NCBI RefSeq assembly: GCF_014805685.1
Contig: NC_060896.1
Span: 21,358,277-21,422,276 of the forward strand
Reading direction: 5' to 3'
DNA: 64,000 nucleotides
Source: Silurus meridionalis
Lineage: Eukaryota > Chordata > Actinopteri > Siluriformes > Siluridae
Positions 1-11,935 of the stretch are shown here, in pieces. The notes under the pieces were generated by a model. It had not been told where the DNA came from. It was given only the letters and a program-made list of their open reading frames with translations, and made no database searches. A program made the position numbers and the translations under genes. The first letter of the stretch is position 1. Every line of letters begins with the position of its first letter.

Positions 1-618
1 ATGTAATACACACACACACTTACATACACTCTGTATTACCCAAATTGTGACTAACAAATTATTTAATTTAATTTGATTTAAAGCATTTCCCATAAGTCAA
101 AGAGCAGTTTATGAATAAATGACATATTAATCTGGAATGATTTATTTAGGAGAATAAGACTCTGAATTTAACAGACTACTCCTGAATGAACAGCTTCACA
201 TGTATTTTTTAAAGAATTTCAGATTTCTTGTCAGTGGCAATCACAAAACATTTGTAGTAAGACCAAAGCTCATCTACATTTCCCCATCTCATCTCCTTTG
301 GCTCACTGCACGCAACCTTGGAGTAACCACGGATAATCCTTTTCCGGACAATGCCCTTTTCTCTTGCATTGCTAATCTACCATGCTCATGTCAGTTGATC
401 CTTTACAATATCAGGGGAGTTTGTTAAAGCTAAAGATTTTGTAAAAAGCAAAACACAGACTAACATCTAGCTTTATACCACAGCACTTACTCCCAAAACT
501 GCTCGACTGGTATAACCGTCTAAAGATGGCTAAGATAGTAGCAAACAAATATTATTAAATGCTTGTTCATTAATGAGCTCAGAGCAATCTCCATTCATAT
601 TTATATTTTATTTCGACC
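1..618. other. AT-rich non-coding stretch, no gene seen
   Basis: Contains a short (CA) run near base 9-20 and otherwise unstructured AT-rich sequence. The only open frame is short and has no recognisable motif. I see nothing functional here. Confidence 0.6.
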
Positions 619-757
619 AAACTTCTTTCACATTATCATTATGGGGTATTTTTTGTAGAATTTTGAGAAAAATAATGAATGTAATCCATTTTGGAATAAG
701 GCTGTAACAAAATGTGGAAAAAATGAAGCACTGTGAATACTTTCCGGATGCACTGTA
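619..757. mobile_element. Terminal remnant of a Tc1-like DNA transposon
   Basis: The block runs through 'cattatggggtatttt', 'ccattttggaataaggctgt' and ends in 'ctttccggatgcactgta'. I recognise this as the terminal inverted repeat region of a common fish Tc1/mariner-type family. The final TA at 756-757 would be the TA target duplication. No transposase reading frame accompanies it, so it is a solo terminus or a truncated copy. Confidence 0.75.
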
Positions 758-3700
758 TCACAGTGGCCATATTTGTAATACACTAGCCTTTTGAGATAGA
801 CTCAAAAGACATAAAGCTTCGCAGGTCTATTGATATTATTGGAGCAAATGTCACTGGATAGTGTGGCCGTGTACTTTTGTGTTAGACCAATCAAATCACC
901 AACCTATCGAACAGTCTGTGTTTCCAGGTTTGCCTAAAACATGTTAAAATGTGTCTCTTGTAGAATGTCTAAGAGATTTGTGGAGATGGTTGGCTCATAA
1001 AGCAGGCATTTTGAGGCCTTATTTCCTTCCAGATATCACTTTTTTGGATTAAGATGTGAGAGAATAAATCTTAAACATATACTGTATAAGATGCATATCA
1101 AAAGAGAGATCAAAATGATGCCTAACTTGAAGATTTTGTGGTTTTACAGGAGATTTGTTTTTAATGACCAAAGCAATCTATTTGCTGAGAGTGATAAGTG
1201 GCTAATCAACTGATTTAGTTTTTTTGGCTGATATCTGCCAGAAACTTGACCCACTGTTGAAAAGGTCAACACAACAGTACCAGCATCTGCAATCCAATCT
1301 AGAGATTTTACCCTTTTTAATAACTTTTTTCTAATGTGTACATATAGTTTGCAGAATATAATAAACAAGCCTACAAGTCAGAAGTGGCCCACTGGTGGTC
1401 TTTTTCTATTGATACATAAGAAAGGATGACAAATTGGGCATAGACACAGATGAACCACAGTCATAAAAACCTCATAAAAAGGCCTTATAAACTCAGCCTG
1501 AGATGCATTGTTTGTTAATGCACATTTTGCACTAAAATGAATCATGGCTTACTTTTTTTCCTGAGAGGCATCAGTAAAGTCTCTCCACAACTCTTCCCAC
1601 ACATTCTGCAATGCTGTAACAGGAATAATTCACAGTGAAAGTGACTTAAGCCTGTCAGAAAGCAGCAGCAAACTCTCACTCAAAGTGGATTACTGCGAGT
1701 CAGTATTGGGTGCTTAGCTTCAGTTTGTGTGTACTGTTTATATTCTAGGTCTGTTGTTTTCAAACTCAGTAATCTCTTAGAGATTTATATCCAGCAAGAG
1801 GGCAAAGAGTTTGGATGGAGAGTGTAGGACAGCTCATTGGTCTGAAAAAAATAAATAAATAAATGAGAAAATTGTGTGATTACAAAAATGTAGTGTTCTT
1901 CACTCCATGACCCCTTTTGTAAGAAAATACTGATGAGTGTGTGTGTGGGTGGAATACAATGCCATCACTCTGTAAATCCCTTTAGTGATCCATTTTAAAA
2001 AATAAAAAAAAAATTATTACATTTTTAAAAGCAACTTTTGATCCAGTACTGATAAAACTCAACCAATAAAATAAATAATTTCATGAATGAATGATGCTTC
2101 AAAAAGTAAATTTTATATCGTGCTTTTTGTACATTTAAAATGCACCACAAATGGGTTTATATGATCAACATATCAAACCAGAAAGAGAAACAGAAAGCAA
2201 CATGTAGTAGCAATATTAATTGCATGAAATAAATTGTAATACAACTTACACAAATTACACGCTAATCACCTGGTGGTAAAAATTGTGGGTGTGTGGATTT
2301 GGTTCATATAAAGTTTGAGAATCAATTCAATCAGTTTGCTGTTGAAACTGTCATTTATTCCAAGCAGCTGATCTGTTTTTACTATATTTTCTGGATTAAT
2401 AAGCAATTCTGTGATTTATACAGCAGCAGAAGGTGTATATGCTACATTTTTTGCATTAGCCTAATTGTAATATTAGTCCTGATTTTAGAGTTTTTACAGC
2501 TGGTGTGCTACCCTAGCATTTGCAATACTTGGTTACTGACACATGAAGTTAAATAGTGTGTTTCTATAATTATAATTATAATGCTTGTAAACAAAAGCGC
2601 ATTTGTAATGGGAAGAAGGAATAACAAAAATGTACTGTATGTAAATCAAAACAGCTTGGAGGCAGCCAGGTATGTTGTGCAAATTTTGCTAACAAAGTGA
2701 GCTAGGTAGTGTAACCCACTGAAACGAAAATGCTTAGTAATAGAGAAGAAGCATATTTTTTTTTTTTTTTTTTTTTTTTTTTACAGGTTTTTTGGAAATT
2801 ATAGTGATCCATTAATGTGCATGAGTGAGCAACACACAAACGAACAATGGGACTTTTTTTACCTTTTTTACCTAACTCTATATTCTTCCTTTTCTCTGAT
2901 CAACACTAAAAATATCTTGTGCCTCTCTTTGACGTGTGTTCATGTGTCTTATTCCTCACAATCAGTGGAGATTTACAGCTAACCATTTGCATGTATGGAA
3001 ACTTCTGCTTTGTTTAAAAGGTCACCATACTAATGTGCACTGTTGAACATCTCAGAAAGCATTTCATCAAAAGAACAAATCAATCTGCTATTTAAAAATG
3101 GACCTCCTAGCCATCTGCTTGCATGTCATTAATCACACACACATTAGTACAGCTTTCAGAGTTTGTTAGCATTTCAATTGTTTATTGAAAGGTCACCAGA
3201 AGAAGTTGACATGCTTTGCAAGTTGTTTCAGATTTTCTTGTAAACCTATTGGTTTTGCTCTAATTAGCACATATGCAGTGACCTGGATCACTATCTCAGG
3301 ACAAGTGAAGTCACACGACTTTGTAATTTAAACGATAGACAGAACAGTACCGGGTAAAACTGGAACATGTCTCCAGGACAAAGGTGCTACATAAAAAAAG
3401 CATACATTAAGACAAGATAATACAAAACAACCTCGAACTAACATACTTATATAAAGAACTTTACATAAAGTGCATCTGAATCATAAAAAGGAAGGTTTTG
3501 CCGTTTGATGCAATATGCCAAAATCAGCCTTGTAGAATGATTAAAGTTTTCAACTGCATGATAAAACATTATTAAACTGATCTGGTAGGGATTTATACAG
3601 TCGACCAGCTATTATCAGATATCATTGCGATAGTAATTTACCAAACACATACCGGGTTATGGAAGTTGACTAGTAAACCCTTGTTAGTATGTTTTGCTAG

Positions 3701-3801
3701 TTTGTAAACGGCAAACCGTTTCAGGTAACTACCATGTGAAATTCTTGGTTGTTTTTTGACGCTAGGTTTACATTGCAGACGTCATTTGCATAATGCAGAT
3801 T
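758..3801. other. AT-rich non-coding stretch
   Basis: Holds a poly-T run (2756-2782) and a short (AAAT) run near 1848-1864. Open frames at 1144-1368 (minus) and 2293-2556 (plus) are short, AT-driven and lack motifs. No gene or recognised repeat seen otherwise. Confidence 0.55.
2756..2782. repeat. Poly-T homopolymer
   Basis: An uninterrupted run of about 27 T. It could be the reverse-strand A-tail of a retroposed sequence, but no flanking element is recognisable. Confidence 0.85.
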
Positions 3802-3966
3802 GACATTTTGCAGATGACCTTATCCCAGAGCAACAACTGAGCAGTAGAGGGTTAAGCGCCTGGCTCAAGGTCTAAAAGGTGGTACCTTGTTAATGCTGTG
3901 ATTTGAACTTGTTACCTTTCAATCTTAAATCCAATGCCTTAACAACTAAGCTATTGTACCACCTCT
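3802..3966 (+). repeat. Fish-wide dispersed repeat (SINE-like), decayed
   Basis: Order of blocks: 'ttgcagatgaccttatccca' then 'gagggttaagcgcctggctc' then a 'tttgaacttgttacctttca' segment and 'ccttaacaactaagctattg'. This order matches a very common teleost dispersed repeat (usual form 'catttggcagacgcccttat' ... 'gggttaagggccttgctcaa'). The 'ttgaac' segment resembles a pol III B box, but I do not assign a family. A related head occurs at 55930. Confidence 0.6.
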
Positions 3967-4007
3967 AGATAATCAACTTACTGCTGGTATCATGAGCTGA
4001 AAAGAGC

Positions 4008-4092
4008 GTCGCACAATTACTAAGCTACAATTACCAATTACTAATCACAATTACTAATTATTACGCACAATTACTAAGTACAATTTCCAAAA
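4008..4092. repeat. Short degenerate tandem repeat (cacaattacta units)
   Basis: The phrase 'cacaattacta' recurs three times with related 'caattaccaattactaa' spacers. It is a small imperfect tandem array with no recognised function. Confidence 0.6.
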
Positions 4093-4097
4093 GTTGA

Positions 4098-4131
4098 CAA
4101 GTTAGGTGTCCTAATACTTTTGCCATATAGT
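4098..4131. mobile_element. Tc1-like terminal repeat fragment
   Basis: 'ttaggtgtcctaatactttt' followed by 'gccatatagtt' matches the outer end of a fish Tc1-like family (usual form 'aggtgtcccaatacttttg' ... 'ccatatagt'). The same terminus is seen near 6385 and 36540. Only the end survives. Confidence 0.5.
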
Positions 4132-4788
4132 TTATCTACTGTGTTCTGATCCCTGCTATGAATCTATTTATGAGCAGAAACTTCTCTCTCTACCTAACAG
4201 TGGTAATTAACATTTGTACCAGCAAGTTGTTTGAGAGCTTTATTCCACTGCATGTAAAATTAAGTATACAATTGAAACAATAAAAGCAAGACACATACAG
4301 TATATGATCATATAATACTTTTTTAAACATCACGTGTGATTTAGTGCTTTGTGCAATGCTGTTAAATAAACCATTGATTAACAGCAACAGAGCCATTTAG
4401 TGTACTTCAAAAGGCTTTAAACTCTAGTGTTTCTAGTATTTAAATTCATTGCAAAAAGCACTGTTGCTAACTGAGTGCTATGCAATATTTATAGCATAAT
4501 AAAGAAAACAAACGCTCTAATGGTCTCATGCACTACAGTCGAGCATCAAGGTGTATGGTTTTAGGACTAATAATTTACCTTTTTGTAGTTTTTCCAATAT
4601 AACATGATTGCACACCTTCTCGAAAGCAACCAATGCATCTCTTATGGAGCAGTTTGAACATTTCTATACATAGAGAAGTCAATATTTTTCTATATTAAAA
4701 TAATTTCTTAAAATTTTATTCTAGATTATATAGTAGCATTTAAAATTACAGAGAATAGGGCATTCAGAAACACAATTTTGCATAGTAA

Positions 4789-4822
4789 ATATATATATAT
4801 ATATAATTTTTTTTTTTTTTTT
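4789..4822. repeat. (AT)n followed by poly-T
   Basis: About 17 bp of alternating AT, then about 16 T. Simple repeat. Confidence 0.8.
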
Positions 4823-5324
4823 ATAAAAATTAAATTGGTTAAATTATAGGTTTAAATTAAACTAATAAATTACTTGCCCACTTTACTTTTCTCTCTGTCC
4901 TCCCACTCACACTATCCACCTCAACCCTAGTTTTCTTTTACTTGTTCATCATTGTTTCGAAATGTAGTCCCAAATTAATTGATATATCTGAGTCTTTCTG
5001 GTTGGAGTTGAGTGGTTTAAAATAGTTTATTTGCAGTAAACGAATGAAAATCTATAGTAATATTTTTATAATTATATACTTATAATTATTTCAAGTGTAG
5101 TGTGTTATACAAAACGAATAGCAATGGGCATAGTAAATAAATTCCTTGTCATGAGTATTCGGCTAAGTGATTTATACACAGGAAGCAGGTTTATGTAAAG
5201 GCACCCAGACCTCAGTCTTAAATAGCAAATTATTTATATAGAATATTGTGTAATTTGATACAAATATAAAAACATGCAGGATGTGATTTTAGTCATTTAA
5301 CAGGTCAGAGTTTGCCTTTTCTTA

Positions 5325-5347
5325 AATCTAATCTAATCTAATCTAAT
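5325..5347. repeat. (TAATC)n pentanucleotide repeat
   Basis: Four and a half copies of the five-base unit TAATC. Simple tandem repeat. Confidence 0.85.
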
Positions 5348-6046
5348 GGGAGTTAAGTCTGATCCTAGATAGACTTTGTATATTGTAAGTGCATATTTGG
5401 ATTCTTTAATTTTCTCCTTGATTTTTGCTTTAAATAGCTTCATATAATAAACACTTTTTTTATTTGCAGCAACACTGGATGCAAGTGCCTCTAAATCAGT
5501 TTCTCTGAAACGTTGTTTATTTTGTTTAGATCTTCCTTGGATATTGAATAGTATGCTAAAAGCTTTTATTTAATTGTCCAAATATTTACATCTGCATTGA
5601 TTAAACATTAGTCAAATGACAGGCAAAGAATAAACAAGGATTCTGTAATTCAAAAGGAACGGTGTTTGAAAAGTCAATACATAGCATGTCTAAGACCTTG
5701 TTTAAAGAATTAAGAGTCTTGCATTTTAAAAAAGAGCATTCTTTGACATTTTTTTAATGAATTTTAATAATGGTAAAAAAGAGATATTTCATGAGAACCA
5801 CAATGCCTTTTAAAATTTATTTTATTTTTTTTAGCGACACATGCATGCTTCTTTCATTTATATGCAACAAATTAGGTAAGATAACAACATGAACATTTGA
5901 CCAAACAAATATATTAATGCAAAAAATAGGTTATAGTAAACAGACTTCACTGCAGTATCAGTATTGTAGATGTTCATTGTGAATTTTAAAAGCACCTTTT
6001 GTCATCAATTAACCTTTTACACGTGGCCATAAAACTAATTTGTTAA

Positions 6047-6390
6047 ACGGTACCACAAAGCTTAGAGCACACAATTTCTCCCACTGGGGGACGAATAAAG
6101 GTATATCTTATCTTATATAGTATTTGTACATTACAGTTTCCCTTCACTAAAACTAAATGACTGAACACCTACACTCTTCAGCGTGGCAGAAGTGAAATAG
6201 CCTTCACAGAGATCTGACCTGAACCCCACAAAATAGCTTTGGAATAATTTGGCACATCGAATGCACCCCAGGCCTCCTCATATCACATCAATGCCTGATA
6301 AGTTACTAAATCAGTTCAAAAATCAAAACGCCATATACCATATACGGGTGTGCTGATCAGATGTCCACATTCTTTGACCCTAAAATATGT
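6047..6390 (+). mobile_element. Decayed Tc1-like transposon, C-terminal transposase remnant
   Basis: Starts with 'taccacaaagcttagagcac' and later reads 'gatctgacctgaaccccaca'. The latter translates to a broken form of the Tc1 DLNPxExLW block, followed by an arginine-rich stretch and a TIR-like end near 6340-6385 ('gggtgtgctgatcagatgtc'). The same family occurs at 16575 (plus) and 36145 (minus). Most of the transposase is missing and the frame is destroyed. About 40 bp of unrelated sequence interrupts it at 6076. Confidence 0.65.
6076..6116 (+). mobile_element. Very short LINE 3' tail (CR1/L2-like) inside the Tc1 remnant
   Basis: 'cactgggggacgaataaagg' followed by TATCT-type repeats resembles the 3' terminus of CR1/L2-clade LINEs, which end in 'gggatgaataaag' plus a short tandem repeat. 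It sits where other copies of the surrounding Tc1 family run straight through, so it looks like an extremely 5'-truncated insertion. Length is too short for certainty. Confidence 0.45.
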
Positions 6391-6449
6391 TAACATCTAA
6401 AAAAAATCTGCAGGCAAGAATACATTTGACTGTCAGGCTAGAAATCATC

Positions 6450-7060
6450 AAACACTGATTTACAAACCCACACTTACAAAACTTCTCCATGTTTGCTAAA
6501 ACTTTGTCTGCCTTGGTGTGTCACAGAGTAGTTGCTTATCCTGGAGCACAGATCGTCCTTGAGATTAGACACAAACCAACTTGTATTCACATGACTATTC
6601 TCCTGTGATCTTAGGAGAAGGTAATCTTGCGTTCGGTGACACCTAGACACAGCGGGACACCCCAGCTGTCCAATGACGCACAAAGACATGCACATGCGCG
6701 CACACACACACACACTCTCTCTCAAACAAATCTCATTTCCAGCTAGCAGCGCTCCAGTGAGCAGAGGCAGGGAAAAGGCCTACACTTTTTATTGTATATG
6801 TCAGTGAGAGCTGCCACGAGTGTTATGAGAGCGTGAGATTGCACCGGTGTTTCAGCCTGTTGCATCAGCTGCTTGCGAGCGGTTTAGATAAAGTCACCCA
6901 TGCTGCCATTGTGCTCATCAGTAGATCATGTTGAGATGCCTTATGCTTTGATATTAGATGGCTGTCGTGTTTCAAGAGCCATGAGTCACAAAGAGCCAGT
7001 GACCCTTCGTTCTGTCTTGTTGCACTCAGGATAATGTGTCAGCCTTCAGGCCTGACTGGT
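6450..7060. promoter_or_regulatory. Complex non-repetitive block, candidate conserved non-coding element
   Basis: This block is more base-balanced and less repetitive than its surroundings and matches no repeat I know. It contains 'ccatgagtcac', an AP-1/Maf-like site, near 6979. Frames through it are short and unconvincing. The regulatory call is inference from composition only. Confidence 0.25.
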
Positions 7061-8040
7061 CAGCGCATCTCTGAAAAATGTAAGATATTTCACGATCTAT
7101 AATCTCTTTCAACCCTTTCTTTTGTCTTAACTTTGTATATAGCATACGATGAACAAAAATATGAATGGATTTATATTTCTTTATCACCCCAATTACTTGT
7201 ACAAGGAAACATCCCTGTCAAATCCTCATTCAAATATTTCTTATAAAGTTTTGAGACTTGTCAATGTGTCTTGTTTGGGACCAAGAGACCAGATGAAGTT
7301 CTCACCAAAACTTGGATGTAAGAACTGCAATGGAAAAACTGCATCCAAAGTTAGCCTGCACAGTTATTTTAAGTGTTGGCAGCGGAGTTACAGGCAGGCA
7401 GTAACTAAAAGTAAGCATGGGAGATGTGTATATACTGTATATGTGCATGCATTTTACTTTTTCCAATGTGCACTGCAATGCCTGTTTATTCTCAGCACAA
7501 CAGTGATAATAGCAAGACTATAGGCTATGTGACACTGTATGTAGCATAGCAGCATTTTAAATTTCATTTTATTTCAGTTTCTTCATCTGGTAATACTACT
7601 TTTTCATAATCTAAACAATCTAATCTAGATCATGCAGTGTTTGCTTTAATAAGCAATAATTATTGGAGAATTGTTCAATTATTTGAACATTCAAATTTCC
7701 ATAATTATACAAATTTGAGTATCTGATTGACTCTCGTTGTGACCCTACATGTTTCTAAACTCAAACCTTTTCTGCAGTATGTATGCTTCCATGAGCATTT
7801 CAATCCACACCAGCTGCATTAAACATGAGGGTCATGCTGCATTGCAGTTGTTGATGCACAGATAAAATGATGGTCTGGGAATTAATGAACAGTGTCAATA
7901 AGAAAAAAATAAAGCAAACTTAGTTCTAGTACTGCATAGTGACAATGATATTTACTGCTACTTATAATTTAGAGGATAATAATTGGATATCAAGTATAAA
8001 GTTGTTGTGTTGCTTGCTAATCAACAAGAGGTCACATTAC
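7061..8040. other. AT-rich non-coding stretch
   Basis: Contains a 124-codon open frame (7149-7523, plus) with no recognisable domain or signal, and no splice or promoter context that I trust. Treated as a chance frame. Confidence 0.5.
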
Positions 8041-10525
8041 CTAATGAATAGTTTTGTGGTAAACAGATACCCAGAAACGGAGACCCGCCTGGTGGTTGAC
8101 GTACAGACCAACACGTGGTGACCTCTCAGGTGGGAGTGGAAGTGTTTTAGTGCCAAGAACATGGCCATCATCTCCAGGCAGTTTATGTGCCATAAAAGAT
8201 GTGACTTGTTCCACTGACCTTGGGCGGAGCGGCCACTTATGACCTCTCCTCACCCCGTGATGGATGCGTCCGTTGTTAGCTTTACACGCTGACTGGGGCA
8301 AGACTGGGCAGTGAGACAGGAATGTATGTTTTCTCCATATATCTAGTGTACAAGGCGCTCGCCCCGAGACCCTCATAGTACGGAGTGGGTTACCCCCTTG
8401 AGAGAACCCTCTGCCTCTGAGCCACCACTGGATGGGTCTCAAATGGAGGAGTCCAAGTGTGATCACACTGGCCGCTGCTGTCATGAGACCGTGCAGCCTC
8501 TGGAACTGTCTCACAGTCAGTGACTGGCCTACTTTTACTCTCTTGACTGCAGTGCGGATGACCTCAATCCGGGCAGGGGACAATTGTGCCCGCAACACGG
8601 TCGAGTCCCACACTATGCCCAAGAGGGTGCTTCTCTGTACTGAAGAAAGCACACTCCTCTTTGAGTTTAGTCTTAACCCCGATTCCTTCATGTGGGCGAG
8701 AACGCCATCTCGATGCCGGACCGCCTGAAGATCTGATCAAACTAATACCAACCAATCATTAATAGTTTAGAATGCGGATGCCCTGAAGCCGTAGCGGGGC
8801 TTTATATCATGCACTTGGTGAAGGTGCGGGGTGAGACTGCTAGGCCGAACAAGAGGACCGATATTGGTAAGCTTTGCCCCCGAAAGCAAACCTTAGGCAC
8901 CTTCTGTGAGTAGGAAGGATGGCTATGTGAAAATTGGCGTTCCTTAGATCTATGATGACAAACCAGTCCTTAGACTTGATCTGAGACGGTCTCCCTGAGA
9001 GTGAGCATCCTAAACCTAAGCCTCACGAGTGAGCGGTTCAAGGAGCGCAGATCTAGGATCAGCCGCATTCCGCCATCCTTAATAGGAACAAAGAAGTACT
9101 GGCTGTGGTAGCCTGACTCTCTGGCCAAGGGAGGAACCACCCTAATGGTTCCTTTCCTTAGGAGGGTGTGCACTTCCTGTTCCAGGAACAGAGCCTGCTT
9201 GTGTCCCACCATGGCGGTACACAACCCATTGAACTGGGGTGGAGAGGACCCGAAGTGAATCAAGTAGCCCCTCTCTATGTGCAGGACCCATCTAGATACG
9301 TCTGGCAGGCCTTCCCAAGCTGCCAGGAAATCTCTTAGGGGAACCAGCCCCTCGAGACTGGTCTCTGGCCCTCTTAGAGTGGCTGAAACCGTTGGGGCCT
9401 CTTGAGAGGCAGCAGGTCTCCTCCATCCACAGAGATCTTTCGGGCAGGAATGGAGGGCGGCCGTGGGAGGGGAGGCTGCACTCTAAAGCACTCTTGTGGC
9501 AGAGCTAACAGCCCGGCCTCCCCCTTTTGCACGAAAGTCTGATCGGGGACCCTTTCAGAACAGCTGGGGAGATCTCCTGCAGCTATAAATGCTTCCCAAG
9601 CAGGCCCGATTCCACCAGTGGGGACAGAAGGAGCCACCCAGTGGAGGGGGACTGCGCTCTGTGGATGAGCTAACAGTCTGGCCTCCTGGTGGTGGCGAGG
9701 AGGTACGGCCACCGCAAGTGTGAACCACACTCTCCGGAACAGGGTGCTTTGATTACCAGGGCCGCTGCACCACTGCCCATTTGTTTGTGCAGAGGACCAC
9801 CCTCAGGTTGGCTGACCCCTTGGACTTGGGCTTAAAGCGTCGCCTAGGGCCCTTGGGCCCCCCGGCAGGGTCCGGTTTGGAAACACTTTGTTTCTGGCCG
9901 GGCTAGGGCTGCTCCCGCATTGCAGCCCCATGAGAGCAGCGGGGACGTACCACTGAAATGCTGCTGTGGTATCCTGAACCTGTGAGCGATCGCTCTTAGG
10001 TCTAATCTTGCTCTAAGATCGCTCTTAGGTAATTCCCTGTCAGGAATCTCCGCTTACAGGGTGAGCCACAGAGGCCCTTCTGTGGCTACTAGGGCTGACA
10101 TTGACCTACCTACTAGAGCCGAAGTGGCTTTTGTAGGCAATACCAGAGCTTACAAAGCCTGGGGAGAGATGGCCAGCTAGCGTCACCTCGGCAAGAGCGG
10201 GACCTGAGCCGCGAGGGAATTCTCCCTCCTCGGAATAAGAAATATACGGAGCACCGCGGAGAAGGAACCGCCGAAGCTCGGCCCAGCAGCCTGCCGGAAG
10301 CACATAGCCACACAGCTAAAAATGCTAACAGTTGACTCCTTCGAGAGCCGACTAAGTATGCTCTTAAGCTAAGCAAACAACACATCAGCAAGAGGGAACA
10401 CACAGTCGGAATTCTGCTTGCTCCAATGATGTCACAACGCAAGGCGTTCCCAACGCATTTTTGACGCAGCTCAAGTTCCTGTAAGGGAACTGCTGACTTC
10501 TTGGAGATTTCACACAAAACAGTCT
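8041..10525 (-). mobile_element. Truncated DIRS-type tyrosine-recombinase retrotransposon
   Basis: Read on the minus strand, the 10.5-kb side is the 5' end, with 'gctgcgtcaaaaatgcgttg' as seen in fish DIRS elements. A gag-like region with broken frames follows. Reverse transcriptase lies at about 9263-8700: an EVHTLLRKGTIRVVP stretch, then FVPIKDGGMRLILDLRSLN and DWFVIIDLRNANFH. The catalytic YxDD box near 8770 is shifted and reads as a damaged N-Y/N-D-W. RNase H-like sequence follows (GIVWDSTVLRAQLSPARIE, 'LRPIQWWLRGRGF') until homology stops at 8041, before any recombinase domain. DIRS elements replicate through RNA and integrate by a tyrosine recombinase. This copy is dead: it has multiple stops and frameshifts and lost its 3' half. 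A relative lies on the plus strand at 18570. Confidence 0.85.
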
Positions 10526-11282
10526 CTAGAGCAGGGGTCACCAACCTTTTTAAAACTGAGAGCTACTTCTTGAGTACCGATTAATGTAAAGGGCTACCAG
10601 TTTGATACACACTTCTAAAATAACAAATTTGCTCAATTTATCTTTAACTATGTTATTATTAATAATTAATGATATTTATTAAATTCACACCAATGCAAGT
10701 GTGAAAGTGTCAGGGAACCACCCATGCCTCCCTCCAAGGCTCTAACTCTCACTCAGCCTCTCCCTGCTCTAATCACCTACACCTGTTCCCCATTACCTTT
10801 CCCCTTTATAAGGTCCCGATTCCACCTCACTCACTGTCGGATCTACGTGTTGCCATGAGAGATCTACCTGCTTCCATGCTCCTGGCTTTGCTTCAGAGGA
10901 AGCGCTCAAGATAGGTTTGCTTTTAACGGTTTACATTGGCGATCATCCCTGGACTACCCGCATTATGGATTCTACCTGCAATACGGATTCTACCCGCATT
11001 ACGGATTATACCCATTCTCTGGTTCGTGCTTCTCCTCAAGCCTCTGCCTTGTATATGTTCAGACTAAATAAAGGCAAGCTGTTTAACCATAATCCGGTTT
11101 CCGACTCATGTCTGACTCTATCCGTGACAGATTTAAAAAAGAATATCAACAAAAAAAAATTTGTGCCACTTTCTAGTGAGCTGCATCTAATTTGAACTAT
11201 TTTTAGAAAAGGCCCGCAGGCGACTCATGTGGTCCTTGCAGGCGACCTGGTGCCCGCACCATGTTGGTGACCCCTGCTAGAG
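10526..11282. mobile_element. hAT-like non-autonomous DNA transposon with 14-bp TIRs (ends 10532-11276)
   Basis: The left end is 'caggggtcaccaac' and the right end its exact inverted complement, 'gttggtgacccctg'. A direct repeat CTAGAG flanks it at 10526-10531 and 11277-11282. The hAT superfamily makes 8-bp duplications, so two bases may have changed. Text such as 'gagctacttcttgagtac' and 'aggcccgcaggcga' matches a widespread fish repeat of this type. No transposase is encoded. It sits at the 5' edge of the DIRS remnant and is interrupted by an LTR at 10708-11129, so the original element was about 323 bp. Confidence 0.8.
10708..11129 (+). mobile_element. Solo LTR (Gypsy-like) nested in the hAT element
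   Basis: Begins TGTCAGGGAAC and ends CCGTGACA, giving the TG...CA and TGTCA/TGACA inverted termini of an LTR. Inside are a TATA-like 'cctttataaggtcc' near 10800 and a polyadenylation signal in 'actaaataaaggc' near 11065, consistent with U3-R-U5 order on the plus strand. A short internal array of 'ggattctaccygcaatac' phrases occurs at about 10960-11010. No matching internal region is present, so it is a solo LTR. A clear 5-bp target duplication is not visible. A degenerate relative is at 44678. Confidence 0.75.
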
Positions 11283-11295
11283 TTTACACAGAACA

Positions 11296-11352
11296 GTGAT
11301 GATTGGCTGAATGGATAACTGAACAAATGAACAGGTGTATAGGTTTTCCAAT
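11296..11352. mobile_element. Fragment of a Tc1-like element end
   Basis: 'gattggctgaatggataact' followed by 'gaacaaatgaacaggtgtat' resembles the subterminal text of a common fish Tc1-like family ('gattggctgattagataa' ... 'gaatgagcaggtgtacag'). Short and diverged. Confidence 0.4.
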
Positions 11353-11935
11353 TATGGAATAGTTTGTGTTGCTCATTAATGTTAGCAAAACCATCTCAAT
11401 ATGCTTATACAAATTAGAGTTCATACCTACTAGGGAAAAAGCAACACCCCGTTTTAAACTTTGCTAAAATATTCTTCTAAGGTAGAGCTAGAGAGGCTAA
11501 TTCTCAGTTCAACAAGTTAAAAAAATTAGTTCAGCAGCATATCCACCTTCAAGTATCCAAGGATTTTATTGTGTAGTCTAGCATGAGAAGGCCTCAACAG
11601 ATTTTTTTTCCTATACCAATGAACATGAGTTGAACCTAACTGAGCCCATTCACTTGATGTATAGCCCACAGAGATGAGACCTTCTAGATTTGTAAGAAGT
11701 ACTCTGAAGGTTCTAATAAAAATGTAAAGAAGTACAAGAGTACAAGAATACAATTGTTGTAGCAGTTAAATAAAGTATAAATATAACAAATAATACTTAG
11801 GTGTTAATAATACTTGGTGTTGATTATTTTTAAACCCACTATAGACTCCATTACGAGTGTACAGTATCCACAGTAACAGTCCGACTAATATACCATCCAT
11901 ATGCATTAGAAAAGTGCATGTAAATAAAATAAATA
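11353..11935. other. AT-rich non-coding stretch
   Basis: No recognised repeat or gene. The open frame at 11526-11753 (minus) has no motif. Confidence 0.55.

Noticed and set aside
7149..7523. 124-codon open frame on the plus strand
   Set aside because: No recognisable domain, signal or repeat homology, and no promoter or splice context. A frame of this length can occur by chance in 64 kb read in six frames.
10113..10544. 143-codon minus-strand frame as a host gene
   Set aside because: It lies across the 5' end of the DIRS element and contains the DIRS-type leader sequence. It is element sequence in a non-informative frame.
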